Assembly: GCA_945787485.1 (NCBI GenBank)
Contig: CALZHV010000008.1
Coordinates: 1 to 24,080 of the forward strand
Direction: 5' to 3'
Origin: an uncultured Lachnospiraceae bacterium
GTDB lineage: Bacteria; Bacillota; Clostridia; Lachnospirales; Lachnospiraceae
Length of the DNA: 24,080 bases
Shown: positions 7,715 to 16,028 of the stretch, piece by piece
Position numbering within the stretch: the first letter of the stretch is position 1
How the letters are laid out: each line of letters opens with the position of its first letter
Position numbers and translations under genes: made by a program
Notes under the pieces: model-generated
Told to the model about the DNA's origin: nothing
The model's database searches: none
The model's input: only the letters and a program-made list of their open reading frames with translations

Positions 7715-7740
7715 TCGTATTGTTTTTTATAATGAGATAA

Positions 7741-7781
7741 GAAAGGAGTATGCAGTATCATAGACTGCTGATAATAAAATG
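7741..7781 (+). promoter_or_regulatory. nfo translation start region: Shine-Dalgarno separated from ATG by a small hairpin
   Basis: GAAAGGAG (7741-7748) is the only good Shine-Dalgarno before nfo but lies 30 nt from ATG 7779. GCAGT (7752-7756) and ACTGC (7764-7768) can form a 5-bp hairpin with a 7-nt loop. If folded, it shortens the effective distance to about 13 nt. An ATG at 7750 right after the Shine-Dalgarno opens a 10-codon frame that ends in TGA at 7780-7782, overlapping the nfo ATG. Confidence 0.4.
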
Positions 7782-8690
7782 ATAAAAATTGGAAGCCATG
7801 TTGGAATGAGTGGAAAGGATATGATGCTTGGCTCTGTTAAGGAGGCATTATCTTACGGTTCTGACACATTTATGTTATATACGGGAGCACCTCAAAATAC
7901 AAAAAGAAAAGATGTTTCTGAGTTAAAGGTTGAGGAAGCGTGGGAGCTTATGAAAGCAAATGATTTATCGGAATTTATTGTTCATGCTCCTTATATTATT
8001 AATCTTGCAAATACCGTAAAACCTGAAACCTTTGATATTGCAGTGGAATTTCTCGCTGTAGAGCTTGAAAGAACTGCTAAAATGGGGTCTAAAACACTTG
8101 TACTTCATCCGGGTTCGCATGTAGGAGCCGGTGTTGAAGCAGGAGTGGCACAGATAGTAAAAGGTTTAAATGAAGTGCTTACCGCCGATACAAGTGTAAA
8201 TATAGCGCTTGAGACAATGGCAGGAAAAGGCAGTGAAATAGGAAGAAGCTTCGAAGAGCTTGCCATGATTTATGACGGTGTGAAATATAATGATAAATTG
8301 AGAGTCTGCTTTGATACATGTCATACCAGTGATTCCGGTTATGATATAGTTGGAGATTTTGAAGGAGTAATTGAAAAGTTTGATAAAATTATCGGAAAGA
8401 AACAAATAGCGGTATTTCATATTAATGACAGCAAAAATGAGCAGGGTGCATCAAAAGACAGACATGAAAATATCGGTTTTGGTCATATAGGTTTTGATGC
8501 TTTGCTTAATATAGTTACACATAAGGATTTTGAAGATGTACCTAAAATATTGGAGACACCATATATCAAAAATCCAAATGATTCGAAAATATCATATGCG
8601 CCTTATAAGTATGAAATTGAAATGCTTAGAAAAGGAAAATTTGATGACAAAATGATAGAGAAAATTCTTAGAGATAACAAGGTGATTTAA
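7779..8690 (+). CDS. nfo: Endonuclease IV (apurinic/apyrimidinic endonuclease)
   Basis: This base-excision repair enzyme cuts DNA 5' of abasic sites using a trinuclear zinc centre in a TIM barrel. The 303-aa protein shows the full ligand set in the expected contexts: His69 (HAPY), His110 (LHPGSH), Glu145 (ALETMAGKG), Asp179 and His182 (CFDTCH), His214 (FHINDSK), Asp227 and His229 (KDRHENIG) and Glu259 (ETPY). These fall within two residues of the E. coli Nfo positions. The opening MIKIGSHVGMSG supports ATG 7779 despite the distant Shine-Dalgarno. The gene lies 64 bp after dtd and 1 bp before the next ATG. The enzyme should be active. Confidence 0.96.
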   Translation: MIKIGSHVGMSGKDMMLGSVKEALSYGSDTFMLYTGAPQNTKRKDVSELKVEEAWELMKANDLSEFIVHAPYIINLANTVKPETFDIAVEFLAVELERTAKMGSKTLVLHPGSHVGAGVEAGVAQIVKGLNEVLTADTSVNIALETMAGKGSEIGRSFEELAMIYDGVKYNDKLRVCFDTCHTSDSGYDIVGDFEGVIEKFDKIIGKKQIAVFHINDSKNEQGASKDRHENIGFGHIGFDALLNIVTHKDFEDVPKILETPYIKNPNDSKISYAPYKYEIEMLRKGKFDDKMIEKILRDNKVI

Positions 8691-8691
8691 T

Positions 8692-9630
8692 ATGTTAAAA
8701 ACATTAGTACCAATTGTTCTGCTAATTATGACGGGTGTCCTGTTAAAGAAAATTAAATTTGTAAAAGATGAAGCTATAGGCGGAATTAAGAAAATTGCTA
8801 CAAATGTTTTTTTGCCGGTAGTGATTTTCAATGCGCTTGTTACGACGGATTTAAATATGGATTCGATATTTCTTGTAGTTTTAGGTATGTCTGTACTTTT
8901 TATAGGTTTCGGACTTGGATTTGTATTAAAAAAGCTTAATAAAAAAGAATATCGAAAATATATTCCATTTACAACTACACTTTTTGAAGGTGGAATGATT
9001 GGTTATGCACTTACGGAAGCGCTTGTCGGAAAGGATAATTTATTTTATATTGCGACAATTGATATTGCAGGTGTGATTTTCGGTTTTACAATATGGGTTA
9101 CTTTGTTACAAAGAGCAGGGGATGATGTTACAAATGATAATGTCAAAAAAAATAATATACTAATTGATATGATTAAATCTCCAACTTTGATTGCAGCAAT
9201 TTTGGGAATGATAATTAGCTTTACAGGCTTAGGACGTGTTTTGCTTGAGTCAAATATCGGACCTGTGTATGAAAATACGGCTGATATGTTTTCTGCTCCA
9301 CTTACTCCTGTAATTCTTATTTGTCTTGGATATGGTTTGAAATTTTCAAAAGAAAATCTTATTGATGCATTTATTATGGCAGGACAAAGAATTATGGCAG
9401 TAGCAGTTGCTGTAGTAATTTCGCTTCTCATTTTTGGCTCATTTCTTGAATTTACACCTGAGTTGAAAATTTCTATGATTATGTACTATGCATTGCCGCC
9501 TAGCATGCTTGTTTCTGTTTATACAAAGGGTGAGAAGAACCAGGGAGTGATGTCCTGTATGTTATCAATGTATATTGTTTTATCATTGATTATATTTAGT
9601 ATTTTGCTTTGGAGGGTAAAAAGTGCCTAA
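8692..9630 (+). CDS. AEC family transporter (auxin efflux carrier-like permease)
   Basis: The 312-aa polytopic protein has about ten hydrophobic segments and the two-repeat layout of the AEC/membrane transport protein family (PF03547). Its opening MLKTLVPIVLLIMTGVLLKK is the usual first helix. Intramembrane Asn/Pro residues and a helix-breaking mid-region are followed by a second half starting around LIAAILGMIISF (about 165-176). Bacterial members move organic acids such as malate or malonate, but substrate cannot be read from sequence. The ATG starts 1 bp after the nfo stop, so translation is probably coupled. The 3' end overlaps the next gene by 8 bp. A link to DNA repair or tRNA quality control is not implied; the run looks like a generic clostridial operon. 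Confidence 0.87.
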   Translation: MLKTLVPIVLLIMTGVLLKKIKFVKDEAIGGIKKIATNVFLPVVIFNALVTTDLNMDSIFLVVLGMSVLFIGFGLGFVLKKLNKKEYRKYIPFTTTLFEGGMIGYALTEALVGKDNLFYIATIDIAGVIFGFTIWVTLLQRAGDDVTNDNVKKNNILIDMIKSPTLIAAILGMIISFTGLGRVLLESNIGPVYENTADMFSAPLTPVILICLGYGLKFSKENLIDAFIMAGQRIMAVAVAVVISLLIFGSFLEFTPELKISMIMYYALPPSMLVSVYTKGEKNQGVMSCMLSMYIVLSLIIFSILLWRVKSA

Positions 9631-10450
9631 CATAATAAATATTACCGATTTTATGACACCGGAGCTTGATGTATATGCAAGAATGTCAGAGGGAGAATTA
9701 CTTAACAGGCATGAGCCTGAAAAGGGCATATTTATAGCGGAAAGTCCTAAAGTAATTGAGCGTGCACTGGATTTTGGATGTGTACCTATATCAATTCTGA
9801 TGGAAGAAAAACATATTGAAAATCAAGGAAAAGATATAATAATGCGCTGCAAAGATATCCCTGTTTACGTTGCGCCCTTTGATGTACTTACAAATCTGAC
9901 CGGATTTAAATTAACAAGAGGAATGCTGTGTGCGATGAGAAGACCCTGCATGCCTGCTTTAGACACTATTCTTTCAAATGCTAAAAGAATTGCAGTTATG
10001 GAAGATGTTATGAATCCTACAAATGTTGGTGCAATTATGAGGTCTGCAGCGGCTCTTAACATGGATGCGGTTTTACTTACTTCTTCATGCAGTAATCCTT
10101 TATACAGAAGAGCTATAAGAGTAAGCATGGGAACAGTATTTCAGATTCCATGGACCATAATAGACGAAGAAATGTGGAAGGATAATGGAGTAAACATACT
10201 TAGAAGTTATGGATTTAAATCTGTAGCAATGGCATTAAAGGATGATTCCGTAAGCATAGATGACGAAAAAATGCTTTCGGAGGAAAAACTTGCAATAGTG
10301 CTTGGTGCGGAAGGTGACGGACTTAAAGATTCCACAATAGTTGATTGTGATTATACGGTTAGGATACCTATGTCACATGGTGTTGATTCTCTTAATGTTG
10401 CGGCTGCAAGTGCGGTGGCATTTTGGGAGCTTGGAAAAGCAAATATATAA
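9623..10450 (+). CDS. SpoU/TrmH-family RNA 2'-O-methyltransferase
   Basis: The 275-aa protein has an N-terminal substrate-binding domain (about 20-105) and a C-terminal SPOUT methyltransferase domain with the three knot motifs. Motif 1 is NPTNVGAIMRSA (131-142, with Asn134 and Arg140), motif 2 IVLGAEGDGL (225-234), and motif 3 IPMSHGVDSLNVAAA (248-262). Such enzymes 2'-O-methylate a ribose in 23S rRNA or tRNA using SAM. The target here (TsnR/RlmB/TrmH-like) cannot be fixed from sequence. The GTG start at 9623 is supported by GGAGGG (9611-9616) 6 nt upstream inside the end of the transporter gene, which it overlaps by 8 bp. Confidence 0.92.
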   Translation: MPNIINITDFMTPELDVYARMSEGELLNRHEPEKGIFIAESPKVIERALDFGCVPISILMEEKHIENQGKDIIMRCKDIPVYVAPFDVLTNLTGFKLTRGMLCAMRRPCMPALDTILSNAKRIAVMEDVMNPTNVGAIMRSAAALNMDAVLLTSSCSNPLYRRAIRVSMGTVFQIPWTIIDEEMWKDNGVNILRSYGFKSVAMALKDDSVSIDDEKMLSEEKLAIVLGAEGDGLKDSTIVDCDYTVRIPMSHGVDSLNVAAASAVAFWELGKANI

Positions 10451-10474
10451 TTATTACAAATTAGGGAGATAGAT

Positions 10475-12031
10475 ATGATATTAAATGTTGAAGGCTTAAC
10501 ACACGGATTTGGAGACAGAGCAATCTTTGATAATGTATCATTTAGATTGCTTAAGGGAGAACATATAGGGCTTATTGGTGCAAACGGAGAAGGTAAAAGT
10601 ACATTTATGAATATTGTTACCGGAAAACTTGCACCTGATGAAGGTAAGGTCGAATGGAATAAACATGTCCGTGTAGGATATCTTGACCAGCATGCTGTTC
10701 TTGAAAAGGGTATGACAATAGAATCTGTTTTAAAATCAGCATTTGCATATTTGTTTGAAATGGAGGAGCAGATAAACAAGATATATGACAGTATGGCTGA
10801 AGCTTCTGATGAAGAAATAAATGAGATGATGGAAGAAGTAGGGACATTACAGGACCTTCTTACAAATAATGATTTTTACATGATTGATGCAAAAGTTGAG
10901 CAGGTTGCAAGAGCACTTGGCCTTTTGGAACTGGGCATGGACCATGATGTTACGGATTTAAGTGGCGGACAAAGAACAAAGGTGCTTTTAGCAAAGCTTT
11001 TACTTGAAAAGCCTGAGATACTTCTTCTTGACGAGCCTACAAACTATCTTGATGCAGAACATATAGAGTGGTTAAAGCGATATCTGCTTGATTATGAAAA
11101 TGCTTTCATTCTCATTAGTCATGATATTCCTTTTTTAAATGAAGTTGTTAATATTATTTATCATATGGAAAATCAGGAATTAAACAGATATGTAGGAAAT
11201 TATGATAAATTCCAGGAAGTATATGAAGCAAAGAAGGCGCAGCAGGAGGCCGCATATAGAAGGCAGCAGCAGGAAATTAGCGAGCTTAAGGATTTTGTGG
11301 CGAGAAATAAAGCAAGAGTAGCAACAAGAAATATGGCAATGTCAAGACAAAAGAAGCTTGATAAGATGGAAGTGATTGAACTTGCAAAAGAAAAGCCAAA
11401 GCCGGAATTTTATTTTAAGGAAGCAAGAACACCGGGAAAGATGTTGTTTGAAACAGAGGATTTAATTATAGGCTATGATAAAGCTGCACCGCTTTCAAAG
11501 CCAATTAATTTGCGTATGGAACGTGGTGAAAAAATAGCAATTGTAGGAACAAACGGTATTGGCAAGAGTACATTATTAAAAAGTCTGTTAGGATTTACTA
11601 AACCAATCTCCGGAAAGGCTACACTTGGTGATTATCTGTATCTTGGATATTTTGAACAGGAAATGCGCGGGACGGAAAACAGCTGTATGGATGAAATATG
11701 GGAAGAATTTCCTTCTTATTCACAGTATGAAGTAAGATCCGCACTTGCAAAATGCGGTCTTACAACAAAGCATATTGAAAGCAAGGTTAAAGTATTGAGT
11801 GGTGGAGAGCAGGCAAAGGTCAGACTTTGTAAGCTCATAAACAAGGAAACTAACCTTCTTATTCTGGACGAGCCTACAAATCACCTTGATGTGGATGCAA
11901 AAGATGAATTAAAGCGTGCTCTTAAGGAATATAAGGGTTCCATTTTACTCGTATGTCATGAACCGGAATTTTATGAGGGAATTGTAACAAAAATATGGAA
12001 TCTTGAAGAATACAGTGTTTTAAAAATATAA
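10475..12031 (+). CDS. ABC-F family ATP-binding protein
   Basis: The 518-aa protein carries two ATP-binding cassettes and no membrane segments, the ABC-F layout. Domain 1: Walker A GANGEGKST (35-43), signature LSGGQ (162-166), Walker B LLLDEPTNYLD (183-193). Domain 2: Walker A GTNGIGKST (358-366), signature LSGGE (441-445), Walker B LLILDEPTNHLD (461-472). The linker at about 245-315 is charged and helical, as expected for the P-site tRNA interaction motif. ABC-F proteins bind the ribosomal E site and either relieve stalls or give antibiotic protection. The short linker and lack of a C-terminal extension resemble housekeeping YkpA/YbiT-type members more than resistance factors. The second H-loop reads CHEPEF instead of the common SHDRxF. 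AGGGAGA precedes the ATG. Confidence 0.93.
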   Translation: MILNVEGLTHGFGDRAIFDNVSFRLLKGEHIGLIGANGEGKSTFMNIVTGKLAPDEGKVEWNKHVRVGYLDQHAVLEKGMTIESVLKSAFAYLFEMEEQINKIYDSMAEASDEEINEMMEEVGTLQDLLTNNDFYMIDAKVEQVARALGLLELGMDHDVTDLSGGQRTKVLLAKLLLEKPEILLLDEPTNYLDAEHIEWLKRYLLDYENAFILISHDIPFLNEVVNIIYHMENQELNRYVGNYDKFQEVYEAKKAQQEAAYRRQQQEISELKDFVARNKARVATRNMAMSRQKKLDKMEVIELAKEKPKPEFYFKEARTPGKMLFETEDLIIGYDKAAPLSKPINLRMERGEKIAIVGTNGIGKSTLLKSLLGFTKPISGKATLGDYLYLGYFEQEMRGTENSCMDEIWEEFPSYSQYEVRSALAKCGLTTKHIESKVKVLSGGEQAKVRLCKLINKETNLLILDEPTNHLDVDAKDELKRALKEYKGSILLVCHEPEFYEGIVTKIWNLEEYSVLKI

Positions 12032-12050
12032 TCAAAATGGATGTGCATGA

Positions 12051-14381
12051 ATGGAAATAAAAGAAGTAATATCACAGATGACTTTAGAGGAAAAAGCAAC
12101 ATTATTAAACGGGTTTACATTTTTTGGCATGGCAGAAATACAAAGGCTTGGTATTAATGGGCTTTTTGTTTTGGATGGGGGAACCGGTGTAAACTATGAA
12201 CAGCTATATGGCGAAGCTACCATGCGTCATGGATGGAAGGGACATTATGACATGAGAATGGTTGGCAGTTACATGCTCTTAAATGTTATAAATAACTGCT
12301 TCGAAACAGATAATTTAAACCGGGAAGAAATTGAACTATATAATTGGATAAACGATGTTATGGAGCTTCCGGATAATTATGCACCGGGATGCTATCCGCC
12401 AGGCATGATGCTTGGAGCAATATGGAATGAAGAAGTTGTTTATAATGTTGGCGAGGCGCTGGCTATGGATGCGATATTACACAACATTGATATATTGCTT
12501 GGTACACCAAATGTTAATCTGCACAGAGATCCGTTAAATGGAAGATTGTTTGAGGGATATTCAGAGGATCCGTATCTTATCAGTAAGCTGGCACCAATGC
12601 TTGTAAAGGGTGTTCAGCAATCAGGTGTTGTTGCCAATGTTAAGCATTTTGCAGCTAATAATCAGGAGACAAACAGAATAGGTATAAATGAAACAATTTC
12701 AAAAAGAGCATTGGAAGAGATATATCTGCCCGGTTTTAAGGCATGTGTAAAAGACGGAAATGTAAAAACTGTTATGAGCGCATACAATAAAATAAATGGA
12801 GTTCCATGTACGGAAAATTCATGGCTGCTTAAAAAGAAGCTGATTGATGAATGGGGCTTTGACGGCTTTGTTATGTCAGACTGGGGTGCAGTGTCTAATC
12901 CGGTAGAAGCACTTATAGGTGGAAATGACTTGAATATGCCGGGATATCACGAGCATGACAGTATAGTAAATGCTGTAAAAAACGGATGTATTGATGAAAA
13001 AACAGTAGACGAGTCTGTTGAAAAAATACTTCGTGTTTATAATTGGAGGCAGGAAAACAAGAAAAAACTTTTGATTTCTACAGAAGATGTAACAAAATTT
13101 ACTGATGATGCTGCCTACAATGCTGCAGTGGAAGGAATAGTCTTACTTGAAAATAAAAATGCACTGCCAATAGCAAAGGATAAAAAGCTATTGCTGCTTG
13201 GAACCGATGAAGGAAGGATTCTTTACTGTGGTGCCGGAAGTGCGGGAATAAAGACAAACAGAGCGGATAATTTATATAAAGAATTAGCAAAGTGTTATGG
13301 ACAGGATAATTTGGTATGTAATGAGGATGAAGCTGATTATGTGATATATGTATGTCGCGTCGGTGGTATGGAGGGAAATGACAGAAAAAATCTTTTTATA
13401 AATAAAGATGATGAGGCTGAAATAAATAAAATTACAAAACCGGTCATACTTATACTAAATACATGTGGACCTGTTGTTCTTTCCGGAATCAAGGCGAATG
13501 TTGTTGGAGTTTTGGCGGTATTTCTTCCGGGAATGATGGGATGTAAAGCCATTTCTGATATTATTTCAGGTAGTGTTTCACCATCGGGAAAGCTTCCTAT
13601 TACATTTCCGAAAAGATATGAGGATACACCTGCGAGTATCAATTTTCCGGGTGATGGATACAATGTTAATTATGGTGAAGGAATATTTGTAGGATATAGA
13701 TACTATGATTTTAAGTGTATTGAACCGCTTTATGCTTTTGGATATGGTTTGTCATATTCCACCTTTTCGTATGAAGTAATTAATAGTAACGCTAAAGAAA
13801 TAATTGTTAATAAGTCGACACCGTTTAGTGTGGATATTAAAATAACAAATACAGGAAATATAAAGGCAAAACAGGTTGTTCAGCTTTATATAAGTGATAT
13901 TAAATCGTCCATAACAAAGCCTTTAAAAGAATTAAAAGGTTTTAAAAAGGTTAGTCTTGAAGCTGGTGAAACTAAAATAATAAATATGAAACTTGATGCA
14001 GACAGCTTTGCATCATTTGATATGGATTACGATAAATGGATTGTTGAGGAAGGTTATTATGATATTATAATTGCTTCTTCATCAAGAAAAGAAGATGAAA
14101 TATCAAGAATAAAAATATATATGGATGTCGATTCACCATACTCATATAATTCAAACAGCAGTGTAAAGACAGCATATGAAAATGATGAAATTAAAACCAT
14201 TCTACAAGAACTTTGTAAAAAATACGAAATGGATTTTTCTTTCGTGTCAAATTGTTATCAATATATGGCAAACAAAAGTGTTTTTGAAATGTTACAGGAT
14301 TTGACTGATTTAGATGAATGTAAAATGAATAAATTTATACAGGAATTTGACTACTGCGTTAAGCAACTTAGAAAGGAGTAG
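12051..14381 (+). CDS. Glycoside hydrolase family 3 protein (beta-glucosidase type), cytoplasmic
   Basis: GH3 enzymes release terminal beta-linked sugars with retention. The 776-aa protein has no signal peptide. It carries an N-terminal TIM-barrel domain with GRLFEGYSEDP (164-174), KHFAANNQET (198-207) and the nucleophile in VMSDWGA (Asp277). An alpha/beta sandwich domain follows (about 355-560, including EGNDR at 441-445), then the closing FGYGLSYSTF motif (563-572). A fibronectin III-like domain runs from about 588 to 690, and an extra tail of about 85 residues (692-776) has no recognisable motif. The region at 50-105 between the first strand and PPGMMLGA looks like an insertion. Substrate cannot be assigned; cytoplasmic GH3 enzymes often act on imported oligosaccharides. 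It starts 19 bp after the ABC-F gene with only a weak ribosome binding site (GGAT), so it may depend on upstream translation. Confidence 0.93.
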   Translation: MEIKEVISQMTLEEKATLLNGFTFFGMAEIQRLGINGLFVLDGGTGVNYEQLYGEATMRHGWKGHYDMRMVGSYMLLNVINNCFETDNLNREEIELYNWINDVMELPDNYAPGCYPPGMMLGAIWNEEVVYNVGEALAMDAILHNIDILLGTPNVNLHRDPLNGRLFEGYSEDPYLISKLAPMLVKGVQQSGVVANVKHFAANNQETNRIGINETISKRALEEIYLPGFKACVKDGNVKTVMSAYNKINGVPCTENSWLLKKKLIDEWGFDGFVMSDWGAVSNPVEALIGGNDLNMPGYHEHDSIVNAVKNGCIDEKTVDESVEKILRVYNWRQENKKKLLISTEDVTKFTDDAAYNAAVEGIVLLENKNALPIAKDKKLLLLGTDEGRILYCGAGSAGIKTNRADNLYKELAKCYGQDNLVCNEDEADYVIYVCRVGGMEGNDRKNLFINKDDEAEINKITKPVILILNTCGPVVLSGIKANVVGVLAVFLPGMMGCKAISDIISGSVSPSGKLPITFPKRYEDTPASINFPGDGYNVNYGEGIFVGYRYYDFKCIEPLYAFGYGLSYSTFSYEVINSNAKEIIVNKSTPFSVDIKITNTGNIKAKQVVQLYISDIKSSITKPLKELKGFKKVSLEAGETKIINMKLDADSFASFDMDYDKWIVEEGYYDIIIASSSRKEDEISRIKIYMDVDSPYSYNSNSSVKTAYENDEIKTILQELCKKYEMDFSFVSNCYQYMANKSVFEMLQDLTDLDECKMNKFIQEFDYCVKQLRKE

Positions 14382-14387
14382 TATTAT

Positions 14388-15863
14388 ATGTCAGAAAACA
14401 GAGTATTGAAAAATATTAATCCTGAAAGAGTTATGTATTATTTTGAGGAAATATCCAAAATTCCTCATGGTTCCGGAAATACAAGAAAGATAAGTGATTT
14501 CCTGGTAGAATTTGCAAAAGAAAATAAGCTTGAATATATTCAGGATGAATCCGGCAATGTAATTATATTTAAGAATGGATACAAAGGATATGAAAATAGT
14601 CCGTCGGTAATTATCCAGGGACATATGGATATGGTATGTGAGAAGGAAGCAGACAGCATTATAAATTTTGAGAAGGATGGACTTGAGCTGATTGTTGAGG
14701 AAAATTGTATACATGCAAACAAAACAACATTGGGTGGAGATGACGGGATAGCTGTAGCGTATGCCTTAGCAATACTTGAATCTAAAGAAATACCTCATCC
14801 ACCACTTGAAGTAGTGATTACGGTTGATGAAGAAATTGGGATGCTTGGTGCTACAGCTCTTGATTGTTCATCATTAAAATCAAAAATTATGCTTAATCTT
14901 GATTCGGAAGATGAAGGACATTTGCTCGTTTCTTGTGCCGGGGGTGCGACTGTAAATCTAAAATACGATGCTGACTACGAGGTGGTTCAAAACGGAATAT
15001 TGTCTGTAATTGAAATAGGTGGAATATCAAGCGGACATTCCGGCATGGAGATAATAAAACAGGGAGCAAATGCTGCAAAGCTTATGGGAAGACTGTTGTA
15101 TGCCATATCAGAAGAAACAGATGTAAGAATTAATTCTCTCAATGCGGGAGAAAAGGATAATGCAATACCAAGACTTGCAAATGCATCAGTATTTTTTGCT
15201 TCGGAGGATGAGTTTGAAAAGGCTCAATCTGTTGTAGAAAGCTACAATCAGATTTTTTACAAAGAATATAAAAATACGGATGAAAATATATATGCACATA
15301 TTTTAAAGCCTGTAAAAATTGGTTGTAAATGTATGACAAAAGAGTCTTCAAAAACGACAATTGCCATGCTTAATACAGTTCCTAACGGAGTAAAAAAAAT
15401 GAGCAGGGAGATAGAAGGCCTTGTGCAGACATCTCTTAATCTTGGAATAGCAAGAACAGAAGATAACAAAACAAATCAGACGGTGTGTCTGGGATTTTCT
15501 GTACGAAGCAGCGTTGATTCAGAAAAAAAAGAATTGATATACGGATTAAAAAATCTTGCACAGGTACTGGGAGTTTCATTTTTTGTAAGTGGAGATTATC
15601 CTGCGTGGGAATACAAAGAAGATTCGGTTTTAAGAAATCTTATGTTTGACATATATAAGGAAATGTATGATAAAGAGCCTGTGATAGATGCAATACATGC
15701 AGGAGTTGAATGCGGAATTTTTGCAGGAAAACTTGAGGGCTTAGACTGTGTGTCAATAGGACCGGATATGAATGATATTCATACGCCAAAGGAAACAATT
15801 TTTATTGACAGTATTGAAAGAACATGGAATTATATTCTCGAAATATTAAAAAGACTTAAGTGA
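14388..15863 (+). CDS. pepD: Aminoacyl-histidine dipeptidase (peptidase M20C, PepD type)
   Basis: This cytosolic di-zinc dipeptidase cleaves X-His and other unblocked dipeptides. The 491-aa length matches PepD (485 aa in E. coli). The metal and catalytic residues align: His79 and Asp81 (GHMDMV), bridging Asp118 (LGGDDGIAVAYA), Glu148/Glu149 (TVDEEIGM), Asp172 (NLDSEDEG) and C-terminal His465 (MNDIHTPKE). The lid domain lies between about 190 and 400. The ribosome binding site GAAAGGAG (14371-14378) sits at the end of the GH3 gene and 9 nt before the ATG, with 6 bp between genes, so coupling with GH3 is likely. It is the last gene of the long run. No strong terminator is visible after it; an AT-rich repeat region follows. 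Confidence 0.95.
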   Translation: MSENRVLKNINPERVMYYFEEISKIPHGSGNTRKISDFLVEFAKENKLEYIQDESGNVIIFKNGYKGYENSPSVIIQGHMDMVCEKEADSIINFEKDGLELIVEENCIHANKTTLGGDDGIAVAYALAILESKEIPHPPLEVVITVDEEIGMLGATALDCSSLKSKIMLNLDSEDEGHLLVSCAGGATVNLKYDADYEVVQNGILSVIEIGGISSGHSGMEIIKQGANAAKLMGRLLYAISEETDVRINSLNAGEKDNAIPRLANASVFFASEDEFEKAQSVVESYNQIFYKEYKNTDENIYAHILKPVKIGCKCMTKESSKTTIAMLNTVPNGVKKMSREIEGLVQTSLNLGIARTEDNKTNQTVCLGFSVRSSVDSEKKELIYGLKNLAQVLGVSFFVSGDYPAWEYKEDSVLRNLMFDIYKEMYDKEPVIDAIHAGVECGIFAGKLEGLDCVSIGPDMNDIHTPKETIFIDSIERTWNYILEILKRLK

Positions 15864-15881
15864 TAATATTTATTATAATTT

Positions 15882-15985
15882 AAAATATAATCAATTATGT
15901 AATATGAAATAAAAATAATTACGCAATATGAAATATAATTCATTACGTAAATAAAATATAATCAATTTGTAATTATTGAATTATA
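15882..15985. repeat. Degenerate AT-rich tandem repeat, about four copies of 22-26 bp
   Basis: In the 165-bp gap before hisC, units begin at about 15882, 15908, 15932 and 15954. Each follows the pattern AAATATAAT, then a CAATTA/CATTACG-like core, then GTAAT or GCAATATGA. Copies differ in sequence and length, so they have diverged. The block ends where the proposed hisC -35 begins. No ORF or stable GC-rich hairpin is present. It could be inert AT-rich sequence, an UP-element-like stretch or a binding array. Confidence 0.5.
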
Positions 15986-16004
15986 AGTATTCATATGATA
16001 GAAT
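15976..16004 (+). promoter_or_regulatory. Likely hisC promoter
   Basis: TTGAAT (15976-15981) and TAGAAT (15999-16004) are separated by exactly 17 bp. The predicted start near 16011 leaves only a very short leader before the Shine-Dalgarno at 16013-16020. Confidence 0.45.
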
Positions 16005-16028
16005 TTCAAGCTAAAAGGAGTGATTACT

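Noticed and set aside
10475..12031. ABC-F gene as an antibiotic resistance determinant
   Set aside because: The linker is ordinary in length and the context is housekeeping; nothing points to a target-protection subtype.
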